Below are positions 41,243-50,548 of a DNA stretch of 64,000 nt, in pieces. A program made the translations under genes and the position numbers. The notes under the pieces were generated by a model that did not search any database, was not told the DNA's origin, and saw only the letters and a list, made by a program, of their open reading frames with translations. Within the stretch, counting starts at the first letter, position 1; every line of letters starts with the position of its first letter. This stretch comes from Oscillospiraceae bacterium. GTDB lineage: Bacteria > Bacillota > Clostridia > Oscillospirales > Ruminococcaceae. The DNA lies in contig DQFX01000020.1 in assembly GCA_003531585.1 (NCBI GenBank), positions 43,483 to 107,482 of the forward strand. The letters are read 5' to 3'.

Positions 41243-42747
41243 TATATTCCCTCCCTGACTATCCTGTATATAAGTTCCATGTCGAGGCTTTCCCGGACGG
41301 AATCCGCCAACAGGTCGTACTGCGACTGCTTGTAGGCGCTGCGGTCGACTGCTTTCCCGGTGAATTCCAGGCCTTTTCTTCGGAAAAGTTCCCCCACCAG
41401 CCGGGAGCTGACCTCTCCGCTGTCGAAAATCCCATGGACATAGCAGCCGCAGACATTCCCGCACGCGCCGCCCGACGTACCGTCCGTAGTGCCGTCAGGA
41501 TTGGAGATCAGCGGTTTCCCGGAGATCTCGGTGCGCCCCATGTGGATCTCGTAGCCGGAAAATTCCGCACCGGAAAGAAATGCGAACGCACCCTCAATTT
41601 GCGCGAATTTTCCGGAGGTGCGGCTCCGGCGCTTTTCGGGAGTGAACACGGTTTTGGCGCGGAGAAGCTCCATGCCGCGCACGGAGCCTCCGCCCTCGGT
41701 GTTTTCCGGGTCGGAGACGACGTCCCCGAGAAGCTGATAGCCGCCGCAAATCCCGAAAATAAGCGTTCCGGCGGAAGCCGCCTTTTTCAGCGCGGCTTCA
41801 AGTCCGCAGGAGCGCAGCCACATCATGTCAGAGATGGTGCTTTTGGTGCCGGGTATCACGATGAGGTCGGGGTTTCCGAGCTGCTCCGGCTTCGCGGCGT
41901 ATCGGACGGAAACGCCGCCGTACTGCGAAAAAACGTCCAGGTCGGTGAAGTTCGATATCCTCGGGAGCCGGATTACGGCGATGTCCACAAGACCGGCGGC
42001 GCGGTTTTCAAGCTTTGATGAAAGGCTGTCCTCGTCCTCAATGTCGCAGTGAACGTAGGGCACGACCCCGGCGACCGGCTTTCCGCTGCGCTGTTCGAGT
42101 ATCTCCACGCCGGAGCGGAAAATGCTGCGGTCTCCGCGGAATTTGTTGACGATTAGCGCTTTTATCATGTCCTGCTCGGACGGTTCCAGCAGCTTCACCG
42201 TGCCGATGAGCTGCGCGAAAACTCCGCCCCGGTCGATGTCGCCGACCAGAAGGACCGGGGATTTCGCGAGCCTTGCCATGCCCATATTCACAATGTCGTC
42301 AGCCTTGAGGTTCAGCTCGGCGGGACTTCCCGCGCCCTCGATCACGATTATGTCGTGCCGCGCGGATAGCTGACCGAACGCGTTCATTATCTGTGGAACG
42401 AACTCCCGTTTGCGCCGGAAATACTCCATCGCGCGCATGTTTCCGACTACCTCGCCGTTCACTATCACCTGTGAACCAACGTCGCTTGTGGGCTTGAGGA
42501 GTATCGGGTTCATCAGCACGGACGGCTCCGTGCCCGCCGCCTCCGCCTGCATTACCTGGGCGCGCCCCATCTCGAGACCTTCGGCGGTGATGTAGGAATT
42601 GAGCGCCATATTCTGCGACTTGAACGGCGCGACGGAGTAGCCGTCCTGCCTGAAAATCCGGCACAGAGCCGCAGCGATAAGGCTTTTTCCGGCGTTGGAC
42701 ATCGTACCCTGGATCATTATTGCTTTAGCTGAATTAAATTTATCCAT
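41242..42747 (-). CDS. cbiP: Cobyric acid synthase CbiP/CobQ
   Basis: This encodes 501 residues. It amidates four carboxylates of adenosylcobyrinate diamide using glutamine and ATP. The N-terminal dethiobiotin-synthetase-like domain has IMIQGTMSNAGKSLIAAALC and FKSQNMALNSYITAEGLEMG. A class I glutaminase domain follows, with the nucleophile Cys in LIFGICGGYQLLGDV and the His in YVHGIFDSGE. Length and motifs are complete. It overlaps cobD by 8 bp. Confidence 0.96.
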   Translation of the reverse strand: MDKFNSAKAIMIQGTMSNAGKSLIAAALCRIFRQDGYSVAPFKSQNMALNSYITAEGLEMGRAQVMQAEAAGTEPSVLMNPILLKPTSDVGSQVIVNGEVVGNMRAMEYFRRKREFVPQIMNAFGQLSARHDIIVIEGAGSPAELNLKADDIVNMGMARLAKSPVLLVGDIDRGGVFAQLIGTVKLLEPSEQDMIKALIVNKFRGDRSIFRSGVEILEQRSGKPVAGVVPYVHCDIEDEDSLSSKLENRAAGLVDIAVIRLPRISNFTDLDVFSQYGGVSVRYAAKPEQLGNPDLIVIPGTKSTISDMMWLRSCGLEAALKKAASAGTLIFGICGGYQLLGDVVSDPENTEGGGSVRGMELLRAKTVFTPEKRRSRTSGKFAQIEGAFAFLSGAEFSGYEIHMGRTEISGKPLISNPDGTTDGTSGGACGNVCGCYVHGIFDSGEVSSRLVGELFRRKGLEFTGKAVDRSAYKQSQYDLLADSVRESLDMELIYRIVREGI

Positions 42748-43792
42748 TCAGCACCTCCCTGAGCGCATCGAGAAGAAGCGCGTTTTCCTCCCGCAGACGA
42801 ACCGCCGTGCGGAACCAGCCGGGTTCCAGACCGTCGTAATTTTCGCAGTTCCGCAGTGCGATTCCGCGCTGAGAAAGCAGATCGTCAAGCGGAAGCCCAC
42901 AGCGGAACAGTATGAAATTTGCCTCGGACGGCACATATTCCAGCCCGAGGGAGCGCAGACCGTTCTGTATGAATTCCCGCTCAGTGCTGATGATTTCCAC
43001 GGTTTTTTCAACGTAGCCGTCGAGCCTGAGCGCTGCAATTCCCGCCGCCTGAGCCGGGGTGGAAACGCTCCACGCCTGACCCGTGGAAGCTGCCTTTTCA
43101 GCAACTTCAGAACTGCCGAAAAGCGCGTAGCCAAGCCGTATTCCGGGCATGGCGTAGATCTTCGTGAACGCCTTCAGTATCGCGGAATTATCGGACAGGA
43201 ACTGACGCGCGGAGCGTTCCCTGCCGCCCTCCACGAAGTCGAGGAAGCATTCGTCGACCACAAGGAAGGTTCCGGTCTCGCGGCATTTCGCGGATATGCG
43301 TTCCATAAGCTCCGGCGGGATAGTATGCCCGGTGGGATTATTTGCATTGCACAGAAACAAGATGTCAATATCTGATGCAATATCAGATAGGATATTGCAG
43401 GTTAACCGAAAGTCGTTTTCCTGGCTCAGGAAGTGTTGACGTATCGCACAGCCGTGCTCCGTAAGAGCTTTTTCGTATTCGCTGAAAGTCGGAGCGCAGA
43501 CCAGAGCGCGGCGTGGCTTGAATGCCGAAACAATGCGGTATATCAGGTCGGCGGCGCCGTTCCCGCAGACTATCCTTCCGGACGGGAACCATTCACTGTC
43601 GGATATTGCCCGGATAAGTTCACGGCAGGAGGGGTCGGGGTAGTTCCCGCAGCGCCAGAGGGAGTCAGAGATCTCAAGCAGAACCTCGTCGGGAAGCCTC
43701 AACGGATTGATGTTTGAAGAAAAATCGTGTTCTATATGGCGGGAATAAATGTCGCCGCCGTGAGCAAATCTGTTCAAAGAATGCACCCCCAT
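42740..43792 (-). CDS. cobD: L-threonine-O-3-phosphate decarboxylase CobD
   Basis: This encodes 350 residues. It is a PLP enzyme of aminotransferase fold I that decarboxylates threonine phosphate to (R)-1-amino-2-propanol phosphate, the linker of cobalamin. Markers are HGGDIYSRHIEHDFSSNINP at the start, ILFLCNANNPTGHTI, FLVVDECFLDF and the PLP lysine region LKAFTKIYAMPGIRLGYAL. The chosen ATG overlaps cbiB by 19 bp; a GTG two codons downstream is an alternative. CbiB, the user of its product, is encoded just upstream. Confidence 0.92.
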   Translation of the reverse strand: MGVHSLNRFAHGGDIYSRHIEHDFSSNINPLRLPDEVLLEISDSLWRCGNYPDPSCRELIRAISDSEWFPSGRIVCGNGAADLIYRIVSAFKPRRALVCAPTFSEYEKALTEHGCAIRQHFLSQENDFRLTCNILSDIASDIDILFLCNANNPTGHTIPPELMERISAKCRETGTFLVVDECFLDFVEGGRERSARQFLSDNSAILKAFTKIYAMPGIRLGYALFGSSEVAEKAASTGQAWSVSTPAQAAGIAALRLDGYVEKTVEIISTEREFIQNGLRSLGLEYVPSEANFILFRCGLPLDDLLSQRGIALRNCENYDGLEPGWFRTAVRLREENALLLDALREVLNG

Positions 43793-44742
43793 AAAATCGC
43801 GCGAAGCCCCGTGCAGAGCGCCAGCATGAGCACTGACGTACAGTACATCAGCCGGTTTGCGCGCCGGATATCCTCGTTTTCAATTTCGCGAATGTCGTCC
43901 CCGATGAACGGCTTGCGGTGAAGTTCTCCGAAATACCAGGCGTCCCCGGCAAGCCGCACGCGGAGCGCCCCGGCGCATACCGCCTCGGTCTGCGCGGAGT
44001 TTGGACTCGCATGTTTTCGGCGGTCGCGGCGCCATATCTTCCATGCATTTTTGATGTCAAAATTGAGTATCCCGGCGGATAGGATCATCAGCAGGGCGGT
44101 CAGCCGCGAGGGAATGTAATTCAGCACGTCGTCGAGCTTCGCGGCGAATCTTCCGATGTGCAGGTATTTCTCGCTGGTGTAGCCTATCATGGAGTCCATC
44201 GTGTTCGCCGCCTTGTAGAAGAAGCCCAGCGGCGCGCCTCCAAGCCCCATGAAGAGCATTGGCGCGGTTACTCCATCGGAGGTGTTTTCCGCGACGGTCT
44301 CGACTGCGGCGCGGATAATTCCGTTTCGGTCGAGGGGCTTAGTGTCCCTTCCGACTATCATTGAAACAGCTTCCCGCGCTTTTTCGGTGTCATTTTCGAC
44401 GATTGCTTTATAGACCTTCATGCTCTCGTTCCGCAGGCAGCGCGCGGCGAGCATATAGTAACAGAGCACGCTCTCCAACACAACACCGAGCCACACATTG
44501 AGCTTATAACATAGTACCAGAAATCCCAACGGAATCAAAGAAGATGTCAAAAGAACAATTATACTCATAACCACGCCGCCCAGAACAAGCTGTGAGGAGA
44601 ATCTGCATCTGACCCATTTTTCGAGGCTTGAAATAAATCGTCCGATAAGCCGGATAGGGTGAGGAAGCGAGTATGGGTCGCCAAGCAGGCAGTCGAGCAG
44701 GAAGCCTGCCAGAAGTGGAATGACAGCAATCAGAATTTTCAT
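43774..44742 (-). CDS. cbiB: Adenosylcobinamide-phosphate synthase CbiB
   Basis: This encodes 322 residues. It is an integral membrane protein that joins aminopropanol phosphate to adenosylcobyric acid. Seen are the opening LLAGFLLDCLLGDPYSLPHP, RLIGRFISSLEKW, ETVAENTSDGVTAPM and GGAPLGFFYKAANTMDSMIG, all family signatures, and several membrane helices. Its start codon overlaps the cobC stop by 4 bp (ATGA). Confidence 0.95.
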   Translation of the reverse strand: MKILIAVIPLLAGFLLDCLLGDPYSLPHPIRLIGRFISSLEKWVRCRFSSQLVLGGVVMSIIVLLTSSLIPLGFLVLCYKLNVWLGVVLESVLCYYMLAARCLRNESMKVYKAIVENDTEKAREAVSMIVGRDTKPLDRNGIIRAAVETVAENTSDGVTAPMLFMGLGGAPLGFFYKAANTMDSMIGYTSEKYLHIGRFAAKLDDVLNYIPSRLTALLMILSAGILNFDIKNAWKIWRRDRRKHASPNSAQTEAVCAGALRVRLAGDAWYFGELHRKPFIGDDIREIENEDIRRANRLMYCTSVLMLALCTGLRAILWGCIL

Positions 44743-45302
44743 ATTATCTCCACAACAGATGTCAGATTATTATCAGAGAATTCACCGGAAAAGCCGCAGC
44801 CGTTCGCACACCTCCAGTCGAAATATCCGCGCCTGGGAACAGCGAATCTTTCCATGACTGCCATGATAGTTCCACCGTGAACTACGAATGTAATTATGTC
44901 CACAGAGTGGTTTTCAGCGACCGCCCGTGCGAATCCGGAGCAGCAGCGCGCACGGAATTCCTCCGGGGATTCCCCGCCGGGAAACGGTAAGTTTCCACCG
45001 CTGTCGATCCAGCGCTGATAGTCCGGATCTCCGTTCAGTTCGAGGTAATTTTTCCCTTCGAACGCGCCGAAATCGCACTCCCGCAGCTCATGCATTATCG
45101 TAGGTTTAACGCCGGGATAAATCGCCTGCGCGGTCTGGATACAACGCTTCATCGGGCTGCAAATCAGTACGCCGTGGGCAGGGTAGCGCCGTCTGCGGAG
45201 AGCCTCCATGCCCGCACTGCAAAGCGGTTCGTCAGTGGTTCCGATGTAGCGTGATTCTAGGTTTCCGGAGGTCTGACCGTGGCGTATCAGGTTGATTTTC
45301 AC
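44739..45302 (-). CDS. cobC: Alpha-ribazole phosphatase CobC (histidine phosphatase)
   Basis: This encodes 187 residues from GTG at 45302, after AAGGGGGAG; a longer frame into the upstream gene is rejected. The histidine phosphatase signature INLIRHGQTSGN carries the phospho-accepting His, with ICSPMKRCIQTA, ECDFGAFEGKNY and the second His in FVVHGGTIMAVM. It dephosphorylates alpha-ribazole-5'-phosphate or adenosylcobalamin-5'-phosphate. The family is broad, but the operon decides the assignment. Confidence 0.88.
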   Translation of the reverse strand: MKINLIRHGQTSGNLESRYIGTTDEPLCSAGMEALRRRRYPAHGVLICSPMKRCIQTAQAIYPGVKPTIMHELRECDFGAFEGKNYLELNGDPDYQRWIDSGGNLPFPGGESPEEFRARCCSGFARAVAENHSVDIITFVVHGGTIMAVMERFAVPRRGYFDWRCANGCGFSGEFSDNNLTSVVEII

Positions 45303-45685
45303 GGAAGCTCCCCCTTTATTGCAGTGGGGATTCCGCAGCACATTCTGACCACCAGGTTGGAAAATCCTGCCGCCGCACAGCAGGCTCTGCCGGTTTCCTC
45401 TCTCCATATTCGGTCTGATTTCTCCATTGGAATTATCCCGCTTCCGATTTCATTTGTTATTATGATCAAATCCGGGTTTTCCAGGTGAATCGTTCTTGTA
45501 AGTGCGGCTCCGTCGCTGGTTCCGAAGCGCTTCACGAGGAGCTGGAAATTCCTAATCGCCCGGCAGGCGAATACTTGTTCCAGGGAACACTCCGCACCGT
45601 CAATTATATCCGTGGATTTAATGTTGAATTTTTTTATTGCAAATTCCGTTTTTCCGGAGTACGCTCCGCCTGTGATCAGTGTCAT
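45299..45685 (-). CDS. Short CobU-like P-loop protein
   Basis: This encodes 128 residues from the ATG at 45685, after AGGAGG; the start overlaps cobS by 4 bp. It begins like CobU (MTLITGGAYSGKTEFAI, a P-loop) and ends like CobU (IIITNEIGSGIIPM, then a Cys- and Gly-rich CCGIPTAIKG). The middle is much shorter than in CobU, and the His that accepts GMP in the guanylyltransferase reaction has no counterpart. A full cobU lies in the same operon (46467). It could be a kinase-only paralogue, a regulator or a relic kept by translational coupling. Confidence 0.7.
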   Translation of the reverse strand: MTLITGGAYSGKTEFAIKKFNIKSTDIIDGAECSLEQVFACRAIRNFQLLVKRFGTSDGAALTRTIHLENPDLIIITNEIGSGIIPMEKSDRIWREETGRACCAAAGFSNLVVRMCCGIPTAIKGELP

Positions 45686-46467
45686 AATACCTCCTGGATT
45701 TTTGCTGCGATAAGTCCTGCGGCAACCGCCGCGCCAAGCTGTGAAATTTCGCATATCTGTAGGAAATGTCCCTCGGTATCGCCTGTAATTCCGCCGAAAG
45801 TTTTGTACGCTGAAATCCGGTAACAGATCAAGGAGACCAGCGCTGCGGCGGCTGAAGAAAGTCCGCATATAGGGTCGCTGATGAACATTCCAGTTATCGA
45901 AGCACATGAAAAGAATGTCAGAATTATAACTGAGTTTCGCTTATGAGCAGGTTTAACGAAGCTTTGGAGTGTTCCATCTTTTTTTGCACATTTAAAAGTC
46001 ACCGCTGCAAACCCACTGAGCGTCCTTGAAAGCACAAAACCGCACGCAGGAATTATAGCCGCGCGAACACCATCGATCTCGGTAAACAAGCCAAATTGGA
46101 GGATAAAATACAGTACAGTGAAAATAACTGCGAATGAGCCGACATGCGGGTCGCTCATTATTTCGAGCTTTTTTTCACGCGGCGCGTAGGACGATTTCGC
46201 GTCGGTAACGTCGCTGAATCCGTCGGCGTGTATCCCGCCAGTTACGGCAATTGGGATAAGACAGCAAACCGCGGCATAGAGCCATTTTCCCATGTCAAGC
46301 AAGTCGCTTATTAATGTCCAAACAACGAGCAATGCGCCTATTATTGCTCCGACCAATGGGAACAGCGCCAGCGAGTAACGGCGATTATCCTCATTCCATT
46401 CGACCTGTGGCATTGGAATACGCGAGTACATAAGAAACGTACATGCGAGAGATTTAATGAATGTCAT
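45682..46467 (-). CDS. cobS: Adenosylcobinamide-GDP ribazoletransferase CobS
   Basis: This encodes 261 residues from the ATG at 46467, which overlaps the cobU stop by one base (TAATG). CobS is a polytopic membrane enzyme that joins adenosylcobinamide-GDP and alpha-ribazole, the last step of the nucleotide-loop pathway. Signatures are FLMYSRIPMPQVEW, GGIHADGFSDVTDA with metal-binding acids, and FGGITGDTEGHFLQICE near the end. About six hydrophobic segments are seen. Confidence 0.95.
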   Translation of the reverse strand: MTFIKSLACTFLMYSRIPMPQVEWNEDNRRYSLALFPLVGAIIGALLVVWTLISDLLDMGKWLYAAVCCLIPIAVTGGIHADGFSDVTDAKSSYAPREKKLEIMSDPHVGSFAVIFTVLYFILQFGLFTEIDGVRAAIIPACGFVLSRTLSGFAAVTFKCAKKDGTLQSFVKPAHKRNSVIILTFFSCASITGMFISDPICGLSSAAAALVSLICYRISAYKTFGGITGDTEGHFLQICEISQLGAAVAAGLIAAKIQEVL

Positions 46468-46991
46468 TATATTGTGCCTTTCAGTAGTAGGGGAATTCCG
46501 CAAACACATTCGATTACAACGTCTGCGAACTGAGCCGCAGCATTGTTTAATTGGCTCATGATCCGAATATATTCCGTAGTCCCGGAAGGGTATTCCAGGC
46601 CGTCAGAAGCAACTTCATTTGTGACTACGACAAGCTTTTCTACCTGCTCTGAAAGCGATTTCAGACCTCTTAGTATTTTTTCTGATGGGTCTGTAATTTC
46701 TTCTTGTGTAAACATCTCGTTCGCACATAGCGTGGTCAGGCACTCTAAAAGCGCACATGAGCCTGTGCTTTCGCATGGTATAACCAACGTGTCAATATTG
46801 TGTGATCGTTCAATTGTTATAAACCCTTTTCCCTGGCGCATTACTCGGTGTCGTTCAATAGCTTTTTTCGCTTCATCGCCAAAAGGTTCCATCGCGGCAA
46901 TATAGAACTTATCTCCCTCAAAACCGTCCAAAATTGCTTCTGCGGCGGCGGATTTCCCGCACTTTGAGCCTCCGGTAATCAGTATCATCAT
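46467..46991 (-). CDS. cobU: Adenosylcobinamide kinase/guanylyltransferase CobU
   Basis: This encodes 174 residues. It phosphorylates adenosylcobinamide and then transfers GMP to it. The P-loop is MILITGGSKCGKSAAAEAIL; the guanylylation His is expected in AKKAIERHRVMRQGKGFIT; VVVTNEVASDGLEYPSGTTE follows. It is full length, unlike the short paralogue two genes downstream. It overlaps cobT by 4 bp. From here to cbiJ the DNA is clearly more AT-rich than the rest of the operon. Confidence 0.95.
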   Translation of the reverse strand: MMILITGGSKCGKSAAAEAILDGFEGDKFYIAAMEPFGDEAKKAIERHRVMRQGKGFITIERSHNIDTLVIPCESTGSCALLECLTTLCANEMFTQEEITDPSEKILRGLKSLSEQVEKLVVVTNEVASDGLEYPSGTTEYIRIMSQLNNAAAQFADVVIECVCGIPLLLKGTI

Positions 46992-48016
46992 TTGAGTTCC
47001 TTATACCTTTCCATATTCATTTCATCAAAGCGATGTGCACCGTTGTAGACCGCCAGTGCGCCGTCAAGCAAAGGCAGCAGCATGATACCACCAGTGCCTT
47101 CACCAAGGTGGAACCCCGCGTTGATAGGCGCCTTCAGTCCTAGTTTTTCGAGAAGCAGTCTTGCTGAGGGTTCATTTGAAACATGCGATGGAAGCATGAA
47201 ATCACGACATCCGGGTGAGATCATCTCTGCTAGACATGCAGAAACTGCCGAAATTACCCCGTCGATCACAATGGGGATTCCGCATTCTGCTCCTCCAAGG
47301 AACAATCCGGTCATTCCGGCAATGTCAAATCCGCCGAGTTTTGAAAGAACGTCAATGGGGTCGGTCGGGTCAGGTTTGTTGAGTTTAATGGCGCGATGAA
47401 TCGCTGCAATTTTTCTTGACATTCCGCTGCTGTCCAGACCAGCACCGCGCCCAGTAGTTATTTCAGCAGGAATACCAAGGATTACTGAAGCGATTGCGGC
47501 TGAAGTTGTGGTATTTCCGATACCCATTTCACCAGTTATTATTATGTCCGTGCCGTTTCTGCATAGATCGTAAACGATCTCAATTCCATTGCTGATTGCC
47601 TTTCTTGCCTGTGAAGGGTCCATTGCAGGACCTTTGGCAATGGACCTTGTGCCGTATGCGATCTTTTTGTTAATAATATTAGAGCAATAAATGTCAGAAT
47701 CTATACCGATATCAACAGTGAGAATTTCAGTGGAAAATTGATTTGCAAGCATATTCACACTGGACCTTCCCGCAGCGATTTCTTTGGCTACCTGTGCTGT
47801 AACTCTGCTGTCAGACTGGCTGACGCCTTCAGAAACGATCCCATTGTCTGAGCACATTATTACTGCGGTTCTGTGGGTGATCGATACATCTTCAGTTCTT
47901 TGGATTCCTGCAATTTTCGATACCATATCTTCAAGCAGACCCAAACCGCCGAGAGGTTTTGCAATTGAGTTCCATCGAAGTTTAGATTTCAAAACAGATG
48001 TATTATCAAATGTCAT
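46988..48016 (-). CDS. cobT: Nicotinate-nucleotide:dimethylbenzimidazole phosphoribosyltransferase CobT
   Basis: This encodes 342 residues. It activates the lower-ligand base by transferring phosphoribose from nicotinate mononucleotide. Seen are LDSLAKPLGGLGLLED-like NSIAKPLGGLGLLEDMVSKI, TGEMGIGNTTTSAAIAS, and the catalytic glutamate in HLGEGTGGIMLLPLLD. Product goes to CobS. The gene overlaps cbiA by 11 bp. Confidence 0.96.
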   Translation of the reverse strand: MTFDNTSVLKSKLRWNSIAKPLGGLGLLEDMVSKIAGIQRTEDVSITHRTAVIMCSDNGIVSEGVSQSDSRVTAQVAKEIAAGRSSVNMLANQFSTEILTVDIGIDSDIYCSNIINKKIAYGTRSIAKGPAMDPSQARKAISNGIEIVYDLCRNGTDIIITGEMGIGNTTTSAAIASVILGIPAEITTGRGAGLDSSGMSRKIAAIHRAIKLNKPDPTDPIDVLSKLGGFDIAGMTGLFLGGAECGIPIVIDGVISAVSACLAEMISPGCRDFMLPSHVSNEPSARLLLEKLGLKAPINAGFHLGEGTGGIMLLPLLDGALAVYNGAHRFDEMNMERYKELK

Positions 48017-49355
48017 TATTACCTCCGTATTTATGGCAGGCTTCTACAAATCTTAAAGCCGCGGATAAGTTTGCATAAAAATATAAATGGGGGAATCCTG
48101 CGTACATATTCTCTTTCGAGTGTACGCAATCCCACTGTTTACCGGAACTTTCCTTAACAGCCTTGAACCCGCTTCCGCAGTTTTCGCTGTCCCAGTAATG
48201 GAACTCATGCGCGAGCAATTCTTCATTTTTATTGCAAAGCAGGTTGTTTTCTTTTGCGTATAATCTAACATACCCAAATCGCTGCAATTTCGCTGTAGGA
48301 AAAGCTTTGCCGGGTATTACTCCCACCATAGGATAAGTATGTTTGTCATCAATTGCAAGAGTATCGTGTAAATACATAAAACCGCCGCACTCGGCAATTA
48401 TTGGCAATCCCCTTTTGATTTTTTCCTTTATTGATTGCATCATGCTTCGGTTTTCAGACAATTTTTCGGCAAATAACTCAGGATAACCACCGAAAAGCAT
48501 TAGACCGTTTATCCCGTCTGGAGTTTTTTCATCGTTAATTGGGGAAAAATATATAATTTCTGCACCTAGATGCTCCAGAAATCGTATATTGTCGCGGTAT
48601 ATAAATGAGAAAGCAGCGTCTCGTGCAACCGCAATCCTGACGCCATGAAAGCGTTTTGCAGGCATTTCTGCAAGGTCGGTCAATTGATGACTTTCCGATA
48701 ATTCAAGCATTCTGCTGATGTTAATATATTGTTCCGCTTTCCCGGCTAATAATTGTGTTTTCTGTTTTAATTCGCACACTCCTTCTGGGGTTACAAGCCC
48801 AAGTTTTCGGCTTTCCAGTGCGCATTCCGGTGAGTTGGGAAAATACCCTAGGAACTCTGTACCAGCTTCGTTGCAGAGTGCTTTTATTTCGTCAACAAGT
48901 TGAGGTGAGAGCCTGTTAAAAATAAAACCGACAATATTATTCGGTGTGCGGAAATTCAGGAAACCACTGATGACAGCGCCAATTGAAGTGCTCATTCCTT
49001 TACAATCTACAACGAGAACGACCGGGCAGTCTACGTCAAGCGAGACCGCATGGGAGCTTGCTTTTTCACAAACACCGTCGTAAAATCCCATTACACCCTC
49101 AATTAATGAAATGTCAGAATCTGAACTTCCATCAGTGAGAATTCTGCGAAGCATTTTTCCTTCGCAGAACCAGGCGTCGAGGTTGTGAGGGTCAGCTCCG
49201 ATTACGCTTTCGTGAAACATCGGGTCTATGTAGTCCGGACCGCATTTGAATGCTGAGACCCGCATTCCGCGATTGACAAGCGCTTGCATGACAGCGCATG
49301 AAATAGTAGTTTTTCCACAGCCGCTGTTTGTTCCGGCAATCATTAATCTTTGCAT
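48006..49355 (-). CDS. cbiA: Cobyrinate a,c-diamide synthase CbiA
   Basis: This encodes 449 residues. It amidates the a and c carboxylates of cobyrinate. The N-terminal P-loop domain has MIAGTNSGCGKTTISCAVMQ, SAFKCGPDYIDPMFHESV and LIEGVMGFYDGV. The glutaminase domain has the catalytic Cys in PIIAECGGFMYLHD and the late GFPHLYFYANL. Complete length. It overlaps cbiET by 13 bp. Confidence 0.96.
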   Translation of the reverse strand: MQRLMIAGTNSGCGKTTISCAVMQALVNRGMRVSAFKCGPDYIDPMFHESVIGADPHNLDAWFCEGKMLRRILTDGSSDSDISLIEGVMGFYDGVCEKASSHAVSLDVDCPVVLVVDCKGMSTSIGAVISGFLNFRTPNNIVGFIFNRLSPQLVDEIKALCNEAGTEFLGYFPNSPECALESRKLGLVTPEGVCELKQKTQLLAGKAEQYINISRMLELSESHQLTDLAEMPAKRFHGVRIAVARDAAFSFIYRDNIRFLEHLGAEIIYFSPINDEKTPDGINGLMLFGGYPELFAEKLSENRSMMQSIKEKIKRGLPIIAECGGFMYLHDTLAIDDKHTYPMVGVIPGKAFPTAKLQRFGYVRLYAKENNLLCNKNEELLAHEFHYWDSENCGSGFKAVKESSGKQWDCVHSKENMYAGFPHLYFYANLSAALRFVEACHKYGGNNDI

Positions 49356-50548
49356 TTGGGGTCTCCTCTAATTATAAAAACGGGGTTTTGTGCCGACAGC
49401 ATTGTATGACCTGCAATTTGTTTTGTTCTTGTTATTGACGCTTGTGTAATTGCGACATTAAAATCGTGCTCCGATAATCTGTACATCGCTTCGTAAATTG
49501 TTTCAAGCGATACGGCAGTTATTAATATAATTACTTTTGGATTTCTTCTGATTGCCGTTGAAATAATATCCTGTAGGTTTCCCTTCGAACCACCAATAAA
49601 AATCTTATCCGGCGTCAAAAAATGTTCAGTGATTTCGGGCGCGGAACCTAATGAGATGTCAATATTATCACAGCGAAATTTTAAGGCGTTTTGTTTTGTG
49701 AGTTCAACGGCTTCCGGATTTAAGTCAATTGAGTAAACAGTTCCTTTGTAGCATTGCAGAGCCATTTCCACAGATACTGAACCAGTTCCGCAGCCGATAT
49801 CCCATACGATATCTGGTGGCGCGATTCCAAGCTTTGAGATCACTAGTGAGCGAATTTCTGATTTTGTCATCGGGACTTTTCCGCGTATAAATTCCTCGTC
49901 AGGAATCCCACTTCTTATGTGGGTTTCCGGATATGAATTTTCGGTCATCATTACGGATAATGTTTTGATATCTATTTCCGTAAAGTCCCGAGCTAATCCC
50001 TTTAAAATGTGCTCTTGCGGGTATCCTAACATTTCTCCGATGTAAACATGAATATCGTCCATACCATATTTACAAAACCGCTTGCAGATGTCTTGAACCG
50101 TTAATTTTCCGCCGAGCAGGAAAAAGCAGCGGCGGTTCATTGCAGCAATTCTTACGACATTCGCAGTTTCTCCGTGGAGGTTTACCGTTGGTATGTCCTG
50201 CCATGGGATTTGTAATTTTCCACAGAAGTATACCGGCGAGGATATTCCATTGATTATTTCCGTTTCGACGCCTTCAGAAAGCGCTTTCAGGAGATTCTCT
50301 GTACCGCTGAAGTATCCACAGTCGCCGGACATAAGCACGGCGTAAGTGTTGAAACTTGTTGACATTACAAAATCACTTATTTCAGAGCTGTCCCAGCTAG
50401 TTAATTTGTTTTTAGAAATGTCGGAAAATGGCTTCAACATGCGCTCTGCGCCGATAAGACAGTCTGCGGAGTCAATTGCTTCCTGAGCTTGTTGGGTTAG
50501 AGTTTGTCGGCCTTCCATTCCGATCCCGACTATATATACTTTTTTCAT
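49343..50548 (-). CDS. cbiET: CbiE-CbiT fusion, C5/C15 methyltransferase and decarboxylase
   Basis: This encodes 401 residues. Residues 1-200 are CbiE, a tetrapyrrole methylase (VYIVGIGMEGRQTLTQ, then MSGDCGYFSGTENLLKAL). Residues about 210-400 are CbiT, a class I SAM enzyme (DIVWDIGCGTGSVSVEMAL, then DKIFIGGSKGNLQDII). Together they methylate C-5 and C-15 and remove the C-12 acetate carboxyl group, as the fused CobL does. It overlaps cbiJ by 4 bp. Confidence 0.94.
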   Translation of the reverse strand: MKKVYIVGIGMEGRQTLTQQAQEAIDSADCLIGAERMLKPFSDISKNKLTSWDSSEISDFVMSTSFNTYAVLMSGDCGYFSGTENLLKALSEGVETEIINGISSPVYFCGKLQIPWQDIPTVNLHGETANVVRIAAMNRRCFFLLGGKLTVQDICKRFCKYGMDDIHVYIGEMLGYPQEHILKGLARDFTEIDIKTLSVMMTENSYPETHIRSGIPDEEFIRGKVPMTKSEIRSLVISKLGIAPPDIVWDIGCGTGSVSVEMALQCYKGTVYSIDLNPEAVELTKQNALKFRCDNIDISLGSAPEITEHFLTPDKIFIGGSKGNLQDIISTAIRRNPKVIILITAVSLETIYEAMYRLSEHDFNVAITQASITRTKQIAGHTMLSAQNPVFIIRGDPKCKD

